The notes beneath the pieces are model-generated. The model did not search any database. It was not told the DNA's origin and was given only the letters and a program-made list of their open reading frames with translations. DNA of 64,000 nt from Gyrodactylus bullatarudis (taxonomy: Eukaryota > Platyhelminthes > Monogenea > Gyrodactylidea > Gyrodactylidae): the NCBI GenBank assembly GCA_012064415.1, contig SSNU01000061.1, positions 248,001-312,000 of the forward strand, written 5' to 3'. Shown piece by piece: positions 13,301 through 26,345 of the stretch; positions within the stretch are counted from its first letter, which is position 1; each line of letters starts with the position of its first letter. The position numbers and the translations under genes were made by a program.

Positions 13301-16300
13301 TCAAAATGAATTTCTTTATAGTTTGGAAAGCTAATCTCCTTGAGGCTGTGAAGATTGCTATTTTAGTCTTTTTTTCAAGATTTCTTCTTGAATTAAACCT
13401 AGTTAGAATAGCCGAAACCTAACACAAGTGAAAATGAAAATTACAAGTTGTGATATTTTTTTCCTCAAATCTATGGGAAAATGATTCATAATTTTTAACT
13501 GTCGTAATTCTTCAGGGAAGTGATTAATTGCATAAATTTAAGATTGGCCAATGCAAGCCATAAGACAACATAGCCAGGTAGCAAGTAAACTATGAAAGAT
13601 TAATTTTTCTATCAATAGGGTGGACTTTCTAACATGAAAAGCTGAGATCACTTCTATTTGAAAAGTTAATTTATTCCTTTTTGATTGCTTCTGTACAGAA
13701 TGTAATTGGGAGAAATTTCTTAATCAACTAATGGAATTTATTCATAGCCAAACTTAATTACTCAAAAGAAGGAGAAAATCTGGTAAAACAAAATTACCTA
13801 TTTACACTGAGAGGATATTTCTGTTCATCATTTGTTGTGGAAAAACAAAATTTTATGTTCCAAAAGAATGAATTACTTCTATAGCAGTAATTCCCACGGG
13901 TGAAAAATACTTTTGATTAAGAACTATTTGAACTTTTATAGTCTTTCTTAGGCATTGAAATCTTGTTCTAAACGTTTGAGTCAATAGTGAAATTTTATTG
14001 TAGACATGTCGATTAAATTTCTGCCTTGGACTATTCAGCAATGACTGTCTGGTAAATTTCAGTTAAAGTTATATTGCAAGATTATATATTTCTTTTCTGA
14101 TTTTTACCTAATAACTGACAGATCCTCTATTATCAGGGGTGATTTTGGATTATCGAAATGTTATTGATTTTAAGCAGTGAAAATAATCAAAAAATCGAAA
14201 TTCAACTCCCAAACGATGAGGAGCATCAGAACAGATTCAGCTTAATTGGTTTTCTTGTCTAATCTTGATCATGTGAAACATCTCTTTACAAACCTATCAC
14301 TTTCATTTCAACAAAACTTTTCAGCTCCAAGTTCGAAATTCAACGTCAAATCGATTTTTAAAAAGTTATTATAGTTTTCTTAAAATTTTTTTTCAAATGG
14401 TTAAAGTAAGCAACATGATGAGAACTCCTAAAGTTCTTTATCAAATTTATTGATAAAAAATCGAGGTTTTTGTATAAATCATAGATACCCAACTTCACAT
14501 CAATTGCCCAAGAGATGATGCGCATATTTATCAAAATTTCTAAGAAATCCTAGACAATTTTCCATTCCCGAAATTATAATTAATTACAAAGAAGAGAGTT
14601 TTCTTCTCTACCTTTTTAACTGGATACATATTATAGCGCTTAAATAATACAGTTTACTCTGATACAGAATAGGAAAAAAAGAGGAAGTAACTGTAGTATC
14701 TACTGTAGACATCCTGGTGAATGCATCAAATATTTTCTCAATGCAAGCTAGACTTTTTCTCTAACTTATTTAAAAGAGGAAAGTTACCCATCTACATTAT
14801 TTATAAAGAGAAATATAGATGGTGCCTTAAAAAAAGCAGAAGAAAAAAAGAACGGAGATATTTTTCAAACGCCCACTTAGGAGAGATGATTCTTTTCAAG
14901 AAATATGTCTAAATCGATTCAATGGTCTTGAAAAAGTTTCAAAGTGTTAAATTAAAAAAAAAATACAATGCACCTTTCAAGATTTTTAAAAAATCAACTA
15001 AAGCTTGATTGTTTTCATATTTTGATCAATAGATTTTTGAATCCCCATAGTTTACATTCCAAATTATCAGTTCCCATGATCATTAAGTTGAACTTATTGA
15101 TAAAAAATCATATAAACCTAAAGAATATGAAAACATATGCTCTGTGTAGTGTGAGCAGGTGATTAGAATTTGGTCATCATTAGGACGTTTTGAAATGATA
15201 GCATAAAAATACCTATTGACAATCGTTTGTTTAATTTATTCTTTTTATTGTCCATTCTTTTGCCAAGAAATACACCTGGCCTTACTTTTAGGATAAATAA
15301 ACACATGAATCGAAAAAAAGTCTTGAAAGATTCTCATCAATGGGTGTGTTTTTATCTGCAACAACGGTTTATTTCTATTGAATTTAGAACAGCAATTTTT
15401 ATTGAGATTTATTTAAGCGGAAAAGTTTTTTATTCCCACTGCAGATAAAATTGTCAATTAAAACGATGAGATGATCGAATAAAAGTGAATAATGATGATC
15501 TCAGATGAAAAGAAAATTTGGAGCACATGACCTCAAATTGAAGGGAGAAATATTAAAGAGCATTTCATCTTTCCCTGTATCCCCCACCACGCACACACTT
15601 TGAAAAATAATGAGAGTAAAGCTTGGGACGTGGAAGAGAATGACAAAAAAACGAATTACACTCCACTACTTTACTGTTTTCTGTCGATAATTTATTGGAT
15701 GCTTTGGTAGTATTCGTCATCTGAGGATTCCTTGAATATCTAGAGTAATTTATGACAGATTCAATCATAAATGCAGAAGATAGGAAAATTTATTAACCCA
15801 AGGCAATGACAATACAGTTATTTTGATGACTAAAAGGGAGAATGGAAATCACGACTTGAGTACAAGAAAAATGAGAAGCGACAACCATCCCTTTTATCAC
15901 CTGTTGACAGATGTGATAACAAAAAGACTTGTTTATTTTCCAAAAAAAAGAAAAGATATTTCACTTTTGTGAAAAAAAGAATTTGAGGACAACCTAGTGA
16001 CATCACCTTTTGAAAATACACTTAAATAAATTTACATAAGAAGCCGCACTTAATTCACTAGCTAGATTAACTCTTTTAATAAAATTAATCAAATATTTAC
16101 CGAATAAATTAAGCAAAATAATTATTATGAAATAAATTCAATAAAACTGTGATAGAGGTTTACCATACAGTATTGGTAATTCGAATTTTCATTCAAAATA
16201 ATTTGTTAAGTGAAATTGTTTTTTTAGCATATTTGATTGATATTTTGAGATAAATAATTTGATATGGTCATATTCTCAACGAAATGCTAGGAGGGAGGGT

Positions 16301-16543
16301 TAATGTGAGACGAAGTTGGGCAATCTCACATCTATTTATGTTCACAGAATGTATGAATTACTAATGAGTGGGACTTTTAAATTCAAGATACTTTCTCTCA
16401 GCTAAAGATTAATTCCCTATACATTTTTTGGTAGTTTACGTGAATAAATTTTTACAGACAGATTATAATCGATACGTTCCCAAAAAGAAATATTTCATGT
16501 TTTCTAATGCCCTAACAAGATCAAGGCATTTTAATACACTCAC
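10315..16543. other. Gene-poor AT-rich stretch with old repeat fragments
   Basis: No recognisable exon. Sequences near 12640-12850 and 14100-14500 resemble each other and stretches near 19560-19900 and 60900-61350, with shared phrases such as AAACTTTGAGCTGGAA, GGATTATCGAAAT and AAATCGAAATTCAACTCC. This suggests an old interspersed family. A short run of Cs at 2750 and of Gs near 18455 elsewhere is simple sequence. Confidence 0.4.
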
Positions 16544-16671
16544 CTCTTCTTTTTGATTTTCTTCATGCTTTCCTTATTTTTATGGCTTCGAGTGTAATTA
16601 CGATTTGATTCTTCACCATGTTCATATGAGTTATCCGAAATGTTTTTATCCAAATGGCTATCTCTTGTCAT
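16544..16671 (-). CDS. Possible first coding exon of an unidentified or kinase gene
   Basis: Reading minus strand, an ATG at 16671 opens 42 codons of hydrophilic, Lys/Asn/Ser-rich sequence ending in a KKIKKK basic run, followed directly by a consensus GTGAGT donor. It has the same orientation as the kinase gene 12 kb away and could be its 5' exon. However, it ends two bases into a codon while the kinase exon at 4129 needs one carried base, so at least one further exon would be required. Supported only by ATG, open frame and donor. Confidence 0.3.
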
Positions 16672-19600
16672 TAAGAATTAGGTTGAGGTGTTTTGGAACA
16701 AAATGATATGCTTCCTCACAGTGGGACCAGGGATTATGGATTGTCAATAACTAATATTTTTCATCTTGCCAACAAGAGACGAAGGTTTTCAGAACTTTTA
16801 TAAATCCACACTAAGCGCCCAAAAGAATGGATCAGCTATATATGTTATTAGTATTCTCCAGTTTCTACTCTGGTAGAAGAGATTTTTCGAATGAGTATTT
16901 TTTCCTTCAAAATATATACAATACTTCTAGTTTTATTCTCACTATTTTAATGTATAGTCAGTCAATTTACTATATTATAACACAATAGAGTGAAAATGTA
17001 TTTCAAAGAAAGATTAATAGATCACATTTCATTGGCTGATCAATCTGATTGGTTAATATCAACCAATCATTGAACAGGATGTGAATAAAATGACCTTGAG
17101 TGGGAGTATGATATTTGTAAAGCATAATAATAATATGTAATATGTAAGTTTTGTTTTATTTTTTTCTGTACAATAAAGATTTTATTTTAAAATTTTACTA
17201 AAAGAATTACTATCTAATCTTGTTTACCTTAACCAAATGTCGAAGAAGAATGATTTTTTTATTTATGGAGTCAATAATTACTTAAACTTTTTTTCTATTT
17301 AACATTTAAAAATGATGCGTAGAGAGTGTGTTACTTACTCATTGAGCACATAATAATTATAATCTTGAGTTCTATGTATAATCATTATTTACATACATAA
17401 TGTTCACACTGTACAACAAATATATATATTAATGTATCATGTATCATAACTTGTTATAACTTGGTAATTAACGTGGTATTATTTTTCAATACGCTATTCA
17501 ATTCTGGTAACTGATGTCTAAATCGAATTATTGATTTTATTCTAAAACATCAAAATAGGGGTGATATGTGTATTATACTTTTGCCATAGATATTATCAAT
17601 GTATATTTGATAATCACACATAGGGAGAAAAGAGAGGGATATTCTAGACTAAATCAGGGATTATCATATGACTCACACCCAAAATGAGTAAGCTATGAAG
17701 AGAGATGTATATTTACACAATACACTTTATTTTGCCTGAATTCTTTCCTCACGTCCAATCATTTACACTGAAAGGGAACATGTGTAGTGTACCAAAACAT
17801 GATATGAATTTATCCTATCTAGACTATATTTAAGTAATACTTGGAATACAAGAGCTTATTCACGCCCAACAAAATGGTTTTCATATTGTTTTCGACATTC
17901 CCACAATAACCTCATATTTAGTTGGCAAATAAAACGTAAATTGTCCCAAGTTTTATCATCAAATACAATTCAATTTCAAAACTTTTATTTTCTCAAGGGA
18001 AGAAAGAAAAATTTCATAAAAATTTCCTTAAATATTGATCTGAACTTGAGTAACTCGTGATGGAGATCTTTTTTTGAAATTCATTTTGGATTTTAAAATT
18101 CCTGGAGTAGGCAAGACTTTTTGGATCATAGAAAATTTCGTCATTATTTTACAAAAATTTCATTTACTGTATCACCAAGATCTCAAAATATTCTTAATCT
18201 TAAGATTGTAAATAGGGTATTTAATATTTCTCTCCAAAAAACTCAATATTTCTATCTTGAAAGTCAGGAAAAAATTTATTTTTTGGATTCCACTATAAAA
18301 TGAGCTGATTAGTTTTGAATACAAAAAAAATTTCCGAAAAAAATTTAATCTGACCAAAATTTAACCGTTTTTTACTATTGTAGCCTGGAACCTGACTTTC
18401 AAATCTCGAGTAACTGATAAAAGTTGAGATCTTCATATCAACTTACTTAATATTGGGGGGGGGGTCCTTTGGTAGCTTATTTTTACTGAAAAAGACTAGC
18501 ACTGATAAGACTTGAATGTTCCGTTGAGTAGAGACTCTGAAATGAATTTCCAAACTACAGGTAAGCTCAATAAGTGATTCTCAGTTTATGAATAAGTCGG
18601 AAGAATCCAATATTTCAATTAAAATGAGATTGAATTTTTACTCGAAGGCCTAAATACATATCTTTATATATTTTTGTGTTTTGAAGGAGTAATGCTGCAT
18701 GAATAGTTTTACTCTCTTAAACAGACCCCACCCTCTCTTCCAAGTGCAGTAGGAATGATTACTTTCCCTCATGAAATACGATTATCCATCATTAGTTCAG
18801 CTCACGTTGATCGAAATCAATCATTCCGCTACTCTGGAGTATATTTTATTTTGAAAAAATTTAGATTAAATTTCACAATCGTAATAAGAGTACAGTAAAA
18901 ATTGGAGATATTCTACCGTGAAAATCAAAATTGTTTCTCCATTCTCCCCTTCACAGTTATGCAAAAATAACATCTGTGTGTAGGAAATGCCTTTTTCCTC
19001 CGTTTCCATTGTACTATTGCTGCTAATCTAGCTTTTTTGTTATCTTTTTTTCTTACTATTCCACTCATACACTATCATACAATTTTTGTATATTATGCCA
19101 AACTATACATAGCTATTGATTGATCGAAGAGAAAAGCTACTCTCTGTTCTCGGCTCTAATCAAGTTTTATTCAATTGTTTCACAACAAATATTTTAGACC
19201 AATAGGCGTAAAGAATACTTTTTATTCGCAAAATCTCTTTTACACTGATCTTAGGTTAGTTGATAAGAAAGATTTACTCCATTCACAAAACCTCAATATT
19301 TTCCTCCGGAAAGTCATGAAAAGTTTATCTTTTGAATTTCAATCTGAAATGAGCCCATGGACTGTTGAAATAAATAGATTGAGCAGATATATTCGAGTTT
19401 CAAAATAGTCATTTTTAATTGACTAAACTATTGCAGTTTTATTTTCAGTTTCTTTAAAACAGAACCATGTCTTGAGAAAGTTACCTGTCTAATACTGTAA
19501 TGTTCCACTAGAAACGTTAGTTATCAACATTTTTATAAAGTTGGTTGGAGATTTCCGAATCAGTGAAAGTTTTATTCGAATAATGATTATTTAGCCAACT

Positions 19601-20754
19601 TTTTAACTGTTGTATTCATCTTACAAATTTGGACTCAAATTTCCATTAAACTTTGAGCTGGAAATCATTTATCGACTCAAAATTGTTAGGGTTGTGAGAA
19701 GAAGTCTCTCAGGATGAAGATTAGACAGGAAAACTGATTAGTACCATTCATGGTGAACAGGTCCAACGTTTTCGAATGATTATGAATTATTTTTCATTTA
19801 ATAAAGGTAGAGATCAAAAATTCCCAACTTCATGACGACCTACCCACTAGTTGAAATCCTAATTTTCCTTATATTGGCCCTTACTAATCTGGAAGACAAT
19901 CTGTAGTTATCTGTAGATTTCAAACTTTTACATCTTAATTACATGTGATCCCACTTGAAGAATACTTGATTTGTCTGTAATCTCTTGTGATATTCTTGTA
20001 AAAGTTTTGTATTTAGGATATCTATTACAAATTTTATAATGATAAATTTGGAGAGAATTTTAAAAGGCAAATACAGAAGGTGGTTTTATTTCTTCTCACA
20101 GTAATTATAAAACTCTCTTCCTGCATTAGTTTTAGTATCTATTATCCTAAAAGTAATAGGAAAAGACCAGTTCTCATACATATATCATGTATACAGTTCT
20201 GTATTCTCCATAATTTGGAGCAATTCATCCTTCTTTTATAGACACTGCTAACAAATCTCATTCTATTAGAAATGTGGATCACTTTCTTCTAAAAACAATA
20301 AAATTTATAACTATATCTTCCTTCATTTATTCCCCACTGTAATACGTTTAGTTTATATACGTAGTTTCCAGCATGTTTCACTGGACATGCAAATAGTGAG
20401 CCAGGAGAGGGAGAAAATCTTTCTTACTCGTTCTACTGAATTTTGGAAATCATATTTATATATTTTATTATCATGGGATTATATTTTACAATACGATTAA
20501 CCTCAAAATAATATTTTATCTGGTCATGTTCTATTGGGAACATGTTTTATTCTATTAATAACCAGATTTCCCATTCCGATCAACTTTATGAATAAAGCTG
20601 TATAATTAATACAATTTCAATGTTTAGACTTCAGGGTTTTTAGACATTAATCCTACTGTAGCAGAGTATGGTTGCAGATATACTTGATTCGCACCCCTTC
20701 ACTATGTGATCCAAAACCCTGATTTTGATCGGTAGCTTACAAGTAGGCATACAT
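16672..20754. other. Non-coding AT-rich stretch; no gene seen
   Basis: Only short chance frames. It contains fragments of the old interspersed family mentioned for 10315-16543 (around 18000-18450 and 19560-19900) and a G9 run at about 18455. Confidence 0.4.
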
Positions 20755-20960
20755 AAAACAGGTTTTTTTAGAGTGCATTTGAAGGGAAACTTTAATGTTC
20801 CTATGAGAAAGAAACTTGTCTTTTATATACTCAGATGCTTTTGAACCCTCTAAAATCTCTCTGAACCTCGCAATAAAGCTTTAAAAACTATATTACGCTC
20901 TAATTTCTTCGGACTAAGGTGGCCATCGAGTTTCGGTTCCGACTGTAAAATACTATTACA
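20755..20960 (+). repeat. Interspersed repeat with an inverted copy near 38150-38430
   Basis: Blocks here (AAAACAGGTTTTTTTAGAGTGC; GGGAAACTTTAATGTTC; AAAGCTTTA) recur reverse-complemented and in reverse order at about 38150-38430, with moderate divergence. Its function is unknown. It abuts the hammerhead element to its right. Confidence 0.6.
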
Positions 20961-21190
20961 TTCAGATTCATATGAAATCTAACTTGATGGAGATTGTCTT
21001 ATCACACCTAGATGTTAGAATTCGGATAAACAAGTATCAATACCATAAGAGAATCAAGTAATATTCTACTCACGGTGGAAGATGTGGACGCGTTTTGTCC
21101 TAACTAGGACTCATCAGTACACTATAGCCAGGTAATCACCTGAGACCACACCTTGGTAGTAGGTTTAATGTCTAAAAACACTGTGTAATT
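20961..21190 (-). repeat. Hammerhead-bearing element, copy A (degenerate)
   Basis: Reading minus strand, an arm homologous to the terminal arms of the 45825-46152 element (21190 to about 21127) is followed by a hammerhead motif (21122-21081) and the shared body with the phrase AATCTCCATCAAGTTAG reversed. The distal arm is absent. It is the most diverged of the three longer copies. Confidence 0.75.
21081..21122 (-). ncRNA. Hammerhead ribozyme motif, copy A (core mutated)
   Basis: Minus strand shows CUGAUGA, a perfect 4-bp stem II (GUCC / GGAC) with loop UAGUUA, then AAAA instead of the required GAAA, then CGCGUC. Stem I pairing is weaker than in copy B. Loss of the conserved G12 should abolish self-cleavage. 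Confidence 0.75.
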
Positions 21191-22460
21191 AATCTTTATA
21201 TTTTATTTTATTTCTTGTCTTTAAATGAATTTGCATTATTAGCTCATTTTTTGTGAAACTAAAGGGTTTTAGTATTTGACAACCTTTCATTTGAGCAATG
21301 CTCTTCTGGAAATGGAAACTTGAGAAATTGGATATTATCCACACAGTCTATGATAATAAGCAACAGTTAAGAGCTTCATTGATCCTGAATACTTTGGCAT
21401 GTGGATATAAATATCTTTCATTTCTTTTTTTTGCTCAATCTACATGAGTTGGTTTTGAAAACTAAATTCCTGATTAAAATAAAACAGAGGGTTTATTGAT
21501 CGTATGAAAGATTTCTGATTCTGGATTCTTGAGGCTTATTTGAGTTCTTTTATATAGAAACTAATTAAATCAAAAATCTATGAAAAAACTTCTAGAATAA
21601 AATTAAACGCACCCTTTCAACTAAAGTTTACATTCCACCTAAAGGGTTAAAATAACTTTTTAAATCAAATTATTTAGAATTTGCGCTCAGAATAGTTAAA
21701 TGAATTGAAAAATTCAAGCCTATTCGTTTTAGTTAGTATTTCGCGAAAAGACGTTAGAAGAAACATTCTATTAAAAAAACTGTCTAGGACAGTTCAGAGA
21801 TTATTATCAATGTCCATTATGCCTCGATAACTTTTGTAGATCATCCCAAAGAGATAGAATCTCGGACAAAAAAAAATATTTATTACGGGAGGGGAGATGA
21901 GATTTATTTCATGTTCAGAATCTATGACAAAAAGGTAGATTCTCTAATACTCATGATACTTCAAGATTGTGTTTCGCAGATATTATATTCTTTCCATAAA
22001 ATATTGAGCAATTGATGACATCAATGTTCGACAAAATGAATTCAATATCGACATTTGCTACGAAATCGACTGGAGATCATTGAGGATAAATTCAGAAACG
22101 AAAGAAATTAAAATTCTCTACGTCGTTTCAGATTGTTTTAAATAATTTTCATTTTAAAAATTTTCGAGGTGACTTTGGTGTCATAGAATATATCAACTCT
22201 AGAAATTGCAGAAATTCTTCACAATTACAGTAAAAGTGTCACCAGTCATCACAGTAAAGTAAAGTAATTCCATCGATTACAGGGTCCCTTAAAATTTTAT
22301 GAATGAATAATTTTTATAGTTTTCTCTCTTTGGTTAGAGATACTCATTTCTTATCAAAGAGTTTCTTTTTCACATGAGTGTATAAAAGCATAAATTTAAA
22401 TCAAGACTTTAATTGAATCATTTCCTACGTTAACACAGAACCAAAAATAAGGGAAACATC
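21191..22460. other. 5' flank of the PNP gene; nothing recognised
   Basis: AT-rich, with no exon or clear repeat seen. It presumably contains the PNP promoter and 5' UTR. Confidence 0.4.
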
Positions 22461-23827
22461 ATGAATACAGAAGAAATTAGAAAACAATTGGAGTACATAA
22501 GGGGTTATGTAAAAGAAATTCCAAAGTTGTGCATAATCTGTGGATCTGGTCTTGGTCGCATGGCAGAGATGGTGAAGAATCCAGTGAAAATTGCATACTC
22601 TGATATTCCTAATTTTCCTAAATCCACTGTTCCTGGACATTTGGGCAATTTAATTTTCGGCTATTTGAATGGAAAATTCGTCGTAATGATGCAAGGAAGA
22701 ATACACCTCTATGAGGGTCATACAAGTCAAACAGTAAGAATTTTATAGTGTATATCATTTCTAGAGAAATAGTTAAGGTCCCCCTCTCTTGTTTTTTAGT
22801 AATAATGGCTAATGGTTTAATCTGATTTGATTTTTGAAATCCTTACGAAAAATTAATATTAACGGATGAATTTCGACTCTTGATACGTCTTATTTTCTAA
22901 TATCCATGAGTTTCGCAGTGCACTGTATTAATCATCTGAATGAAAAAGATCTGACAGATTTTAATATATTACAAAACACAAGTCCTCATCAGCTTAACCC
23001 TTTCGGTGCCGACGGACATATATGTCCATTTTCCAATTTTTTGAACCTTCAAAACTCTACCAGTTTGATAGGTTTCTGGATCAATTAAGGTTTAAATTGA
23101 AGCCCACAATGTGAACTTGCATTAGTAATATTTAAATAACTTGGTATCTTCATAGCTAAATTTTGGTTTTTATAAAAATTGTGAAATATTGGGTTAAATG
23201 GAATATTATTTATTTATTTATATGACTAAATTATGTAACTAATTTATCTTGATATAGGTCTGTCAATCTATAAAATTGATGAAAATGCTCGGGGTTGAAA
23301 CAATATTCATGACCAACGCCTCCGGAGGTATTAACAAGACTTTCAAGGTTGGAGATTTCTGTGCAATAAGTGATCACATAAATATTGCCTCATTATCTGG
23401 CAAGTCACCCCTAATTGGAGTTAATGATCCAAATGAAGGTCCAAGATTCCCTCCAATGAACAAGGTCTATTCAAGAGAGCTCATCAATCTATTCATGGAG
23501 GTGGCTAAAGAAATGAACGAACAAAGTCGTACACACGAAGGGACTTACTTCTACAACATGGGTCCAAATTATGAGACTCCTGCAGAAATTAGAATGATTC
23601 GACTTTTGGGTGGAGATCTGGTGGGAATGAGCACCTGTTTTGAAACGTCATACGCTTCATATTTGGGCATGAATGTCTTGGCAGTTTCCTTGGTCTCAAA
23701 CGAATGCATTGACTCTATTCATGATGTTCGCGAGGTTGATCACAAGGAGGTCCTACAAACTGGCGAATTAAGATCAGAGATTCTTACAAAAATTTTTGCA
23801 AGAGTCGTCGATAGATATGAAAATTAA
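22461..23827 (+). CDS. PNP: Purine nucleoside phosphorylase
   Basis: Trimeric-type PNP, which converts purine (deoxy)ribonucleosides plus phosphate to base and ribose-1-phosphate in cytosolic purine salvage. There are two exons, 22461-22733 and 23258-23827, joined in phase 0 across a 524 bp GT-AG intron, giving 280 residues (human enzyme 289). Phosphate-site motifs are present: GSGLG at residues 28-32, the GRIHLYEG block (R80, H82, Y84), TNASGG at 110-115 and GMST. Base-site residues corresponding to human Glu201 (NYETPAE) and Asn243 (SNECID) are kept, as is the ribose-site His (DHKEV). Departures from the usual sequence are TNASGG for TNAAGG, CFE where most members have VPE after MST, and Glu after the base-site Asn where human has Lys. 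The intron hosts a MITE and another repeat. Confidence 0.93.
22837..22945 (-). repeat. Interspersed repeat in PNP intron (inverted copy at 44303-44403)
   Basis: Reverse complement matches 44303-44403 over about 100 bp, including ACAGTGCACTGC, AACTCATGGATATTAGAAAA and TAAGACGTATCA. The two copies differ at scattered positions. It is non-coding; the apparent frame through it is chance. Confidence 0.7.
22994..23197 (+). mobile_element. piggyBac-type MITE, copy 1, 3' end truncated
   Basis: Begins TTAA CCCTTTCGGTGCCGA and continues with the same interior as the complete copy at 35924-36147, including the 14-bp palindrome GGACATATATGTCC. The right end retains GGGTTAA but has lost most of the terminal repeat and about 10 bp of neighbouring sequence. 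It sits inside PNP intron 1. TTAA flanks plus termini beginning CCC are typical of piggyBac elements. Confidence 0.85.
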
Positions 23828-24375
23828 AAAATTGATTTTATATATTTTTTTCAAATGTAAAATGATCTCTTACATAATTATGTAGGTTATAATCTGTATT
23901 TATTTATTATTTTCAGATTATTTCATCAGAGAAAACTTTTTATTTAAATCTACTTTTTCTGACTACTCTTACTAGGCGCAATAATATGATGTTGTTGTTG
24001 GCTCAGCTTAATTATTCATTTCCTTTTGGAGAAGAAAATCTTTGAGAATACATGATGTAGAGTTTTATATACAGGAAATTTAGTAAAACTACTAACATGA
24101 TTTATTCACTGAATAAAGGCTTTTTAATTTTAGTATTTTGTTTTCCTGAAGAGATTTTTATGTGAAAAAAATTAAATATTCTTTTCAATGTTGTTGCTTG
24201 ATTCCATTTTGAAAATGGCCATAAATTTTGATGGAATTTTATTGCTTCAAATGATAAAAAATTCTATCAATTTTGCGTCCAAGTTTCAAATTGAATTAAT
24301 ATTCAAGAAAATCGTCATCATTTTATATATGAAAGATTTTCATTTGAAAAAGTTGATAAGATAGTATGATTATCT
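23828..24375. other. 3' flank of PNP; no gene seen
   Basis: AT-rich 3' UTR and intergenic sequence. No recognisable feature beyond likely polyadenylation region. Confidence 0.4.
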
Positions 24376-24876
24376 GGTACCTGAGACTTGCGTGTGGAAA
24401 ATCAAACACTTTCAATCTGAAAGTAGTATTATTACATATTTTTTACATTTTTAATTTTTACATATTTGAATAGAGCTTTTTCTGATCTTTCCATCTGTGT
24501 GGCTTTCACTACAAATTGACTTTTCCTTGCAAAGATATTCCTTTCTAAAATATGCTTCATTATTTATTTCAGAGGTGTCAAATATTTACAGTTAAACAAT
24601 GTGTTACGCTTTTTACTTTTTCTCAGCTTTTTAACACTGAATGAGATTCCAGGACATGTATTCGTTCAATATATGGAGTTTATTTTTATTTTTTATGGTT
24701 TATTACACGTGACTTTAAATGAAATCACCCAAATTTTACAAAAACCAATTAATTAATAATTAATAATGAATAGTCAGAATACTGGATCTTAATACTACTT
24801 TCAAGTAGCTTCATAAAAATATATTTTCGGAGGAGATTGAAAAGTGTTTGATTTTCCACATGCAAGTCTCAGGTAC
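24376..24876. repeat. About 500 bp foldback element
   Basis: The left arm starting at 24377 (GTACCTGAGACTTGCGTGTG) is repeated in reverse complement up to 24876 with one early mismatch, for about 42 bp. After a gap in the left arm the match continues through ACTACTTTC. The centre is AT-rich without coding potential. It looks like a non-autonomous inverted-repeat element. Confidence 0.75.
24694..24722 (+). repeat. 29 bp direct repeat (partner at 25884-25912)
   Basis: The segment TTTATGGTTTATTACACGTG plus the following nine bases is identical at both sites. One copy lies in the centre of the foldback element, so it may mark a related fragment or a micro-duplication. Confidence 0.7.
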
Positions 24877-25259
24877 AACTGTACATAAGTACAAATAATA
24901 GTAGGAATAATCTTGGATATCTTTAGGTTTTTAAAAACATCACAATTGAGTTAAAATCTGTGCCTCAAGGGATGAAGCGTTGTGAGAAGGATCGTGAAAC
25001 CTCTTGAGGAGCGGAGGTGGTAGTTTCGGTTCACACTAGGCGGAATTTTGGGATAGAGAAAATGCGATTTTTCTCAGTCAGATGGAGTAAAGATCAACCT
25101 TGGCTATAAGTTTTTTATATGAGTAAGGGCCAAAGCATGAACGGAGGAATTAAAATAGGAGGTTCTCAGTTTTCTTAATTGTTCTGGCAGGGAGGTTGGA
25201 GATGGGGTGGCATGCACTGCTTAAAAAGGAGTAACCGCAAACTGGGGGAGTGAACAAAT
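24877..25259. other. Degenerate non-LTR element flank
   Basis: Less AT-rich than its surroundings and adjacent to the reverse-transcriptase relic. The minus strand probably continues the relic, but stop codons and frame changes prevent a clear reading. Confidence 0.35.
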
Positions 25260-25530
25260 TTAGGATAAAAAATAGGATTTGATTCTTAACATTTTGAGAA
25301 TGGTAGTGACATGAATCGAGGTGTCAAGTTTGTTGGAGTAATATAGTCCCAAGTCCTTAATTTGAGATACAATTAAGGGAATGAGATCCGGCACTAAAGT
25401 AACTGTGGGAGATAGGCAGAGTATTTTCGTCTTAAAACGGTTCAATGATAAACCATTTTTTGTCAGGGATGCGTCCAAGTGTCCAAGTTCAGCATGAATA
25501 ATATCTGTGCGATGTTTGCAATTATCATGT
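25260..25530 (-). pseudogene. Non-LTR retrotransposon reverse transcriptase fragment
   Basis: About 90 codons in the minus strand read with the pattern of the thumb-side end of non-LTR (Jockey/CR1-like) reverse transcriptases: NGLSLNRFKTKILCLSP, then a proline-rich stretch, then VSQIKDLGLYYSNKLD and THI-like helix sequence. Upstream the frame is closed by a stop, and there is no catalytic FADD box or endonuclease nearby, so this is a truncated relic. It is inferred from the family pattern, not from a search. Confidence 0.6.
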
Positions 25531-26345
25531 CTTTATGGGCAAAGTTGTGTTAGAATAATTAATGAAAATGTAGGAAAAATAAGGCCCAATCTCTTTGTTC
25601 TTACATTGAAAGATTCACTCCCCCCCATCAATGAGGGAGGTTCATTGAAGCCTTCAGTTTGAAGGTCTGCTTGACGTAAATAGTAATGCTATATTCATCA
25701 TCATACTTACGAGTAGTAGTGATTAGTGATTTTCATTTTGAGACTTCGTTATTCATGTATTTTGAATTTCATAAAGTGAAAGAAGGCGTACTAGTCAATC
25801 ATTGGTTATGATGATGATCTAATCGATAGCTGGTTATTTGATCCATAAGTAAATAATAAAATCATCATGATTCAAGATTCTTTTATGGTTTATTACACGT
25901 GACTTTAAATGACTCTTTATACTGCAGACTCAATGTATACTGAGTATACTATACTCTAACTAAGAGTAGTCTTTAGAATATTTCTCTTACTGGACAAACA
26001 CATTTTACAAGTGTACTAAGGTCTAGCTTCAAATTATGATTATAATCGATTTTGCGTGTAAGAAGATTGTTTCATTTGTAAAAAATCTTTAAAAGAAATG
26101 ATATGAATCAAGAAATAAGGCTCATCTGATTTCGAGTGTCCAATCAAGTTTCTATTAATAGACATCATTTGATATTGATTGAAAAAATAGAAATGATCTT
26201 AATAATTTTTTATTAATATGATTAAAAGATGTATATACAAAAATAACCTGATTTCTCAAATGATCATGAAAATCAATTATGGTGATTCTGAAAACTCTTC
26301 ACTATTTTAGTTATTCAATAATAATAGATTAACAATACATTTTGA
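25531..26345. other. Intergenic; contains second copy of a 29 bp repeat
   Basis: AT-rich. It holds the 25884-25912 partner of the repeat at 24694-24722. No gene seen. Confidence 0.4.

Noticed and set aside
15565..15768. 67-codon minus-strand frame
   Set aside because: No ATG context, splice sites or recognisable motif; composition like random AT-rich sequence.
16544..16671. Direct splice of this exon to the kinase exon at 4129
   Set aside because: Splice phases are incompatible without another exon between them.
22906..23088. 60-codon plus-strand frame in the PNP intron
   Set aside because: It spans two repeats, including the left half of a MITE; coding appearance is chance.
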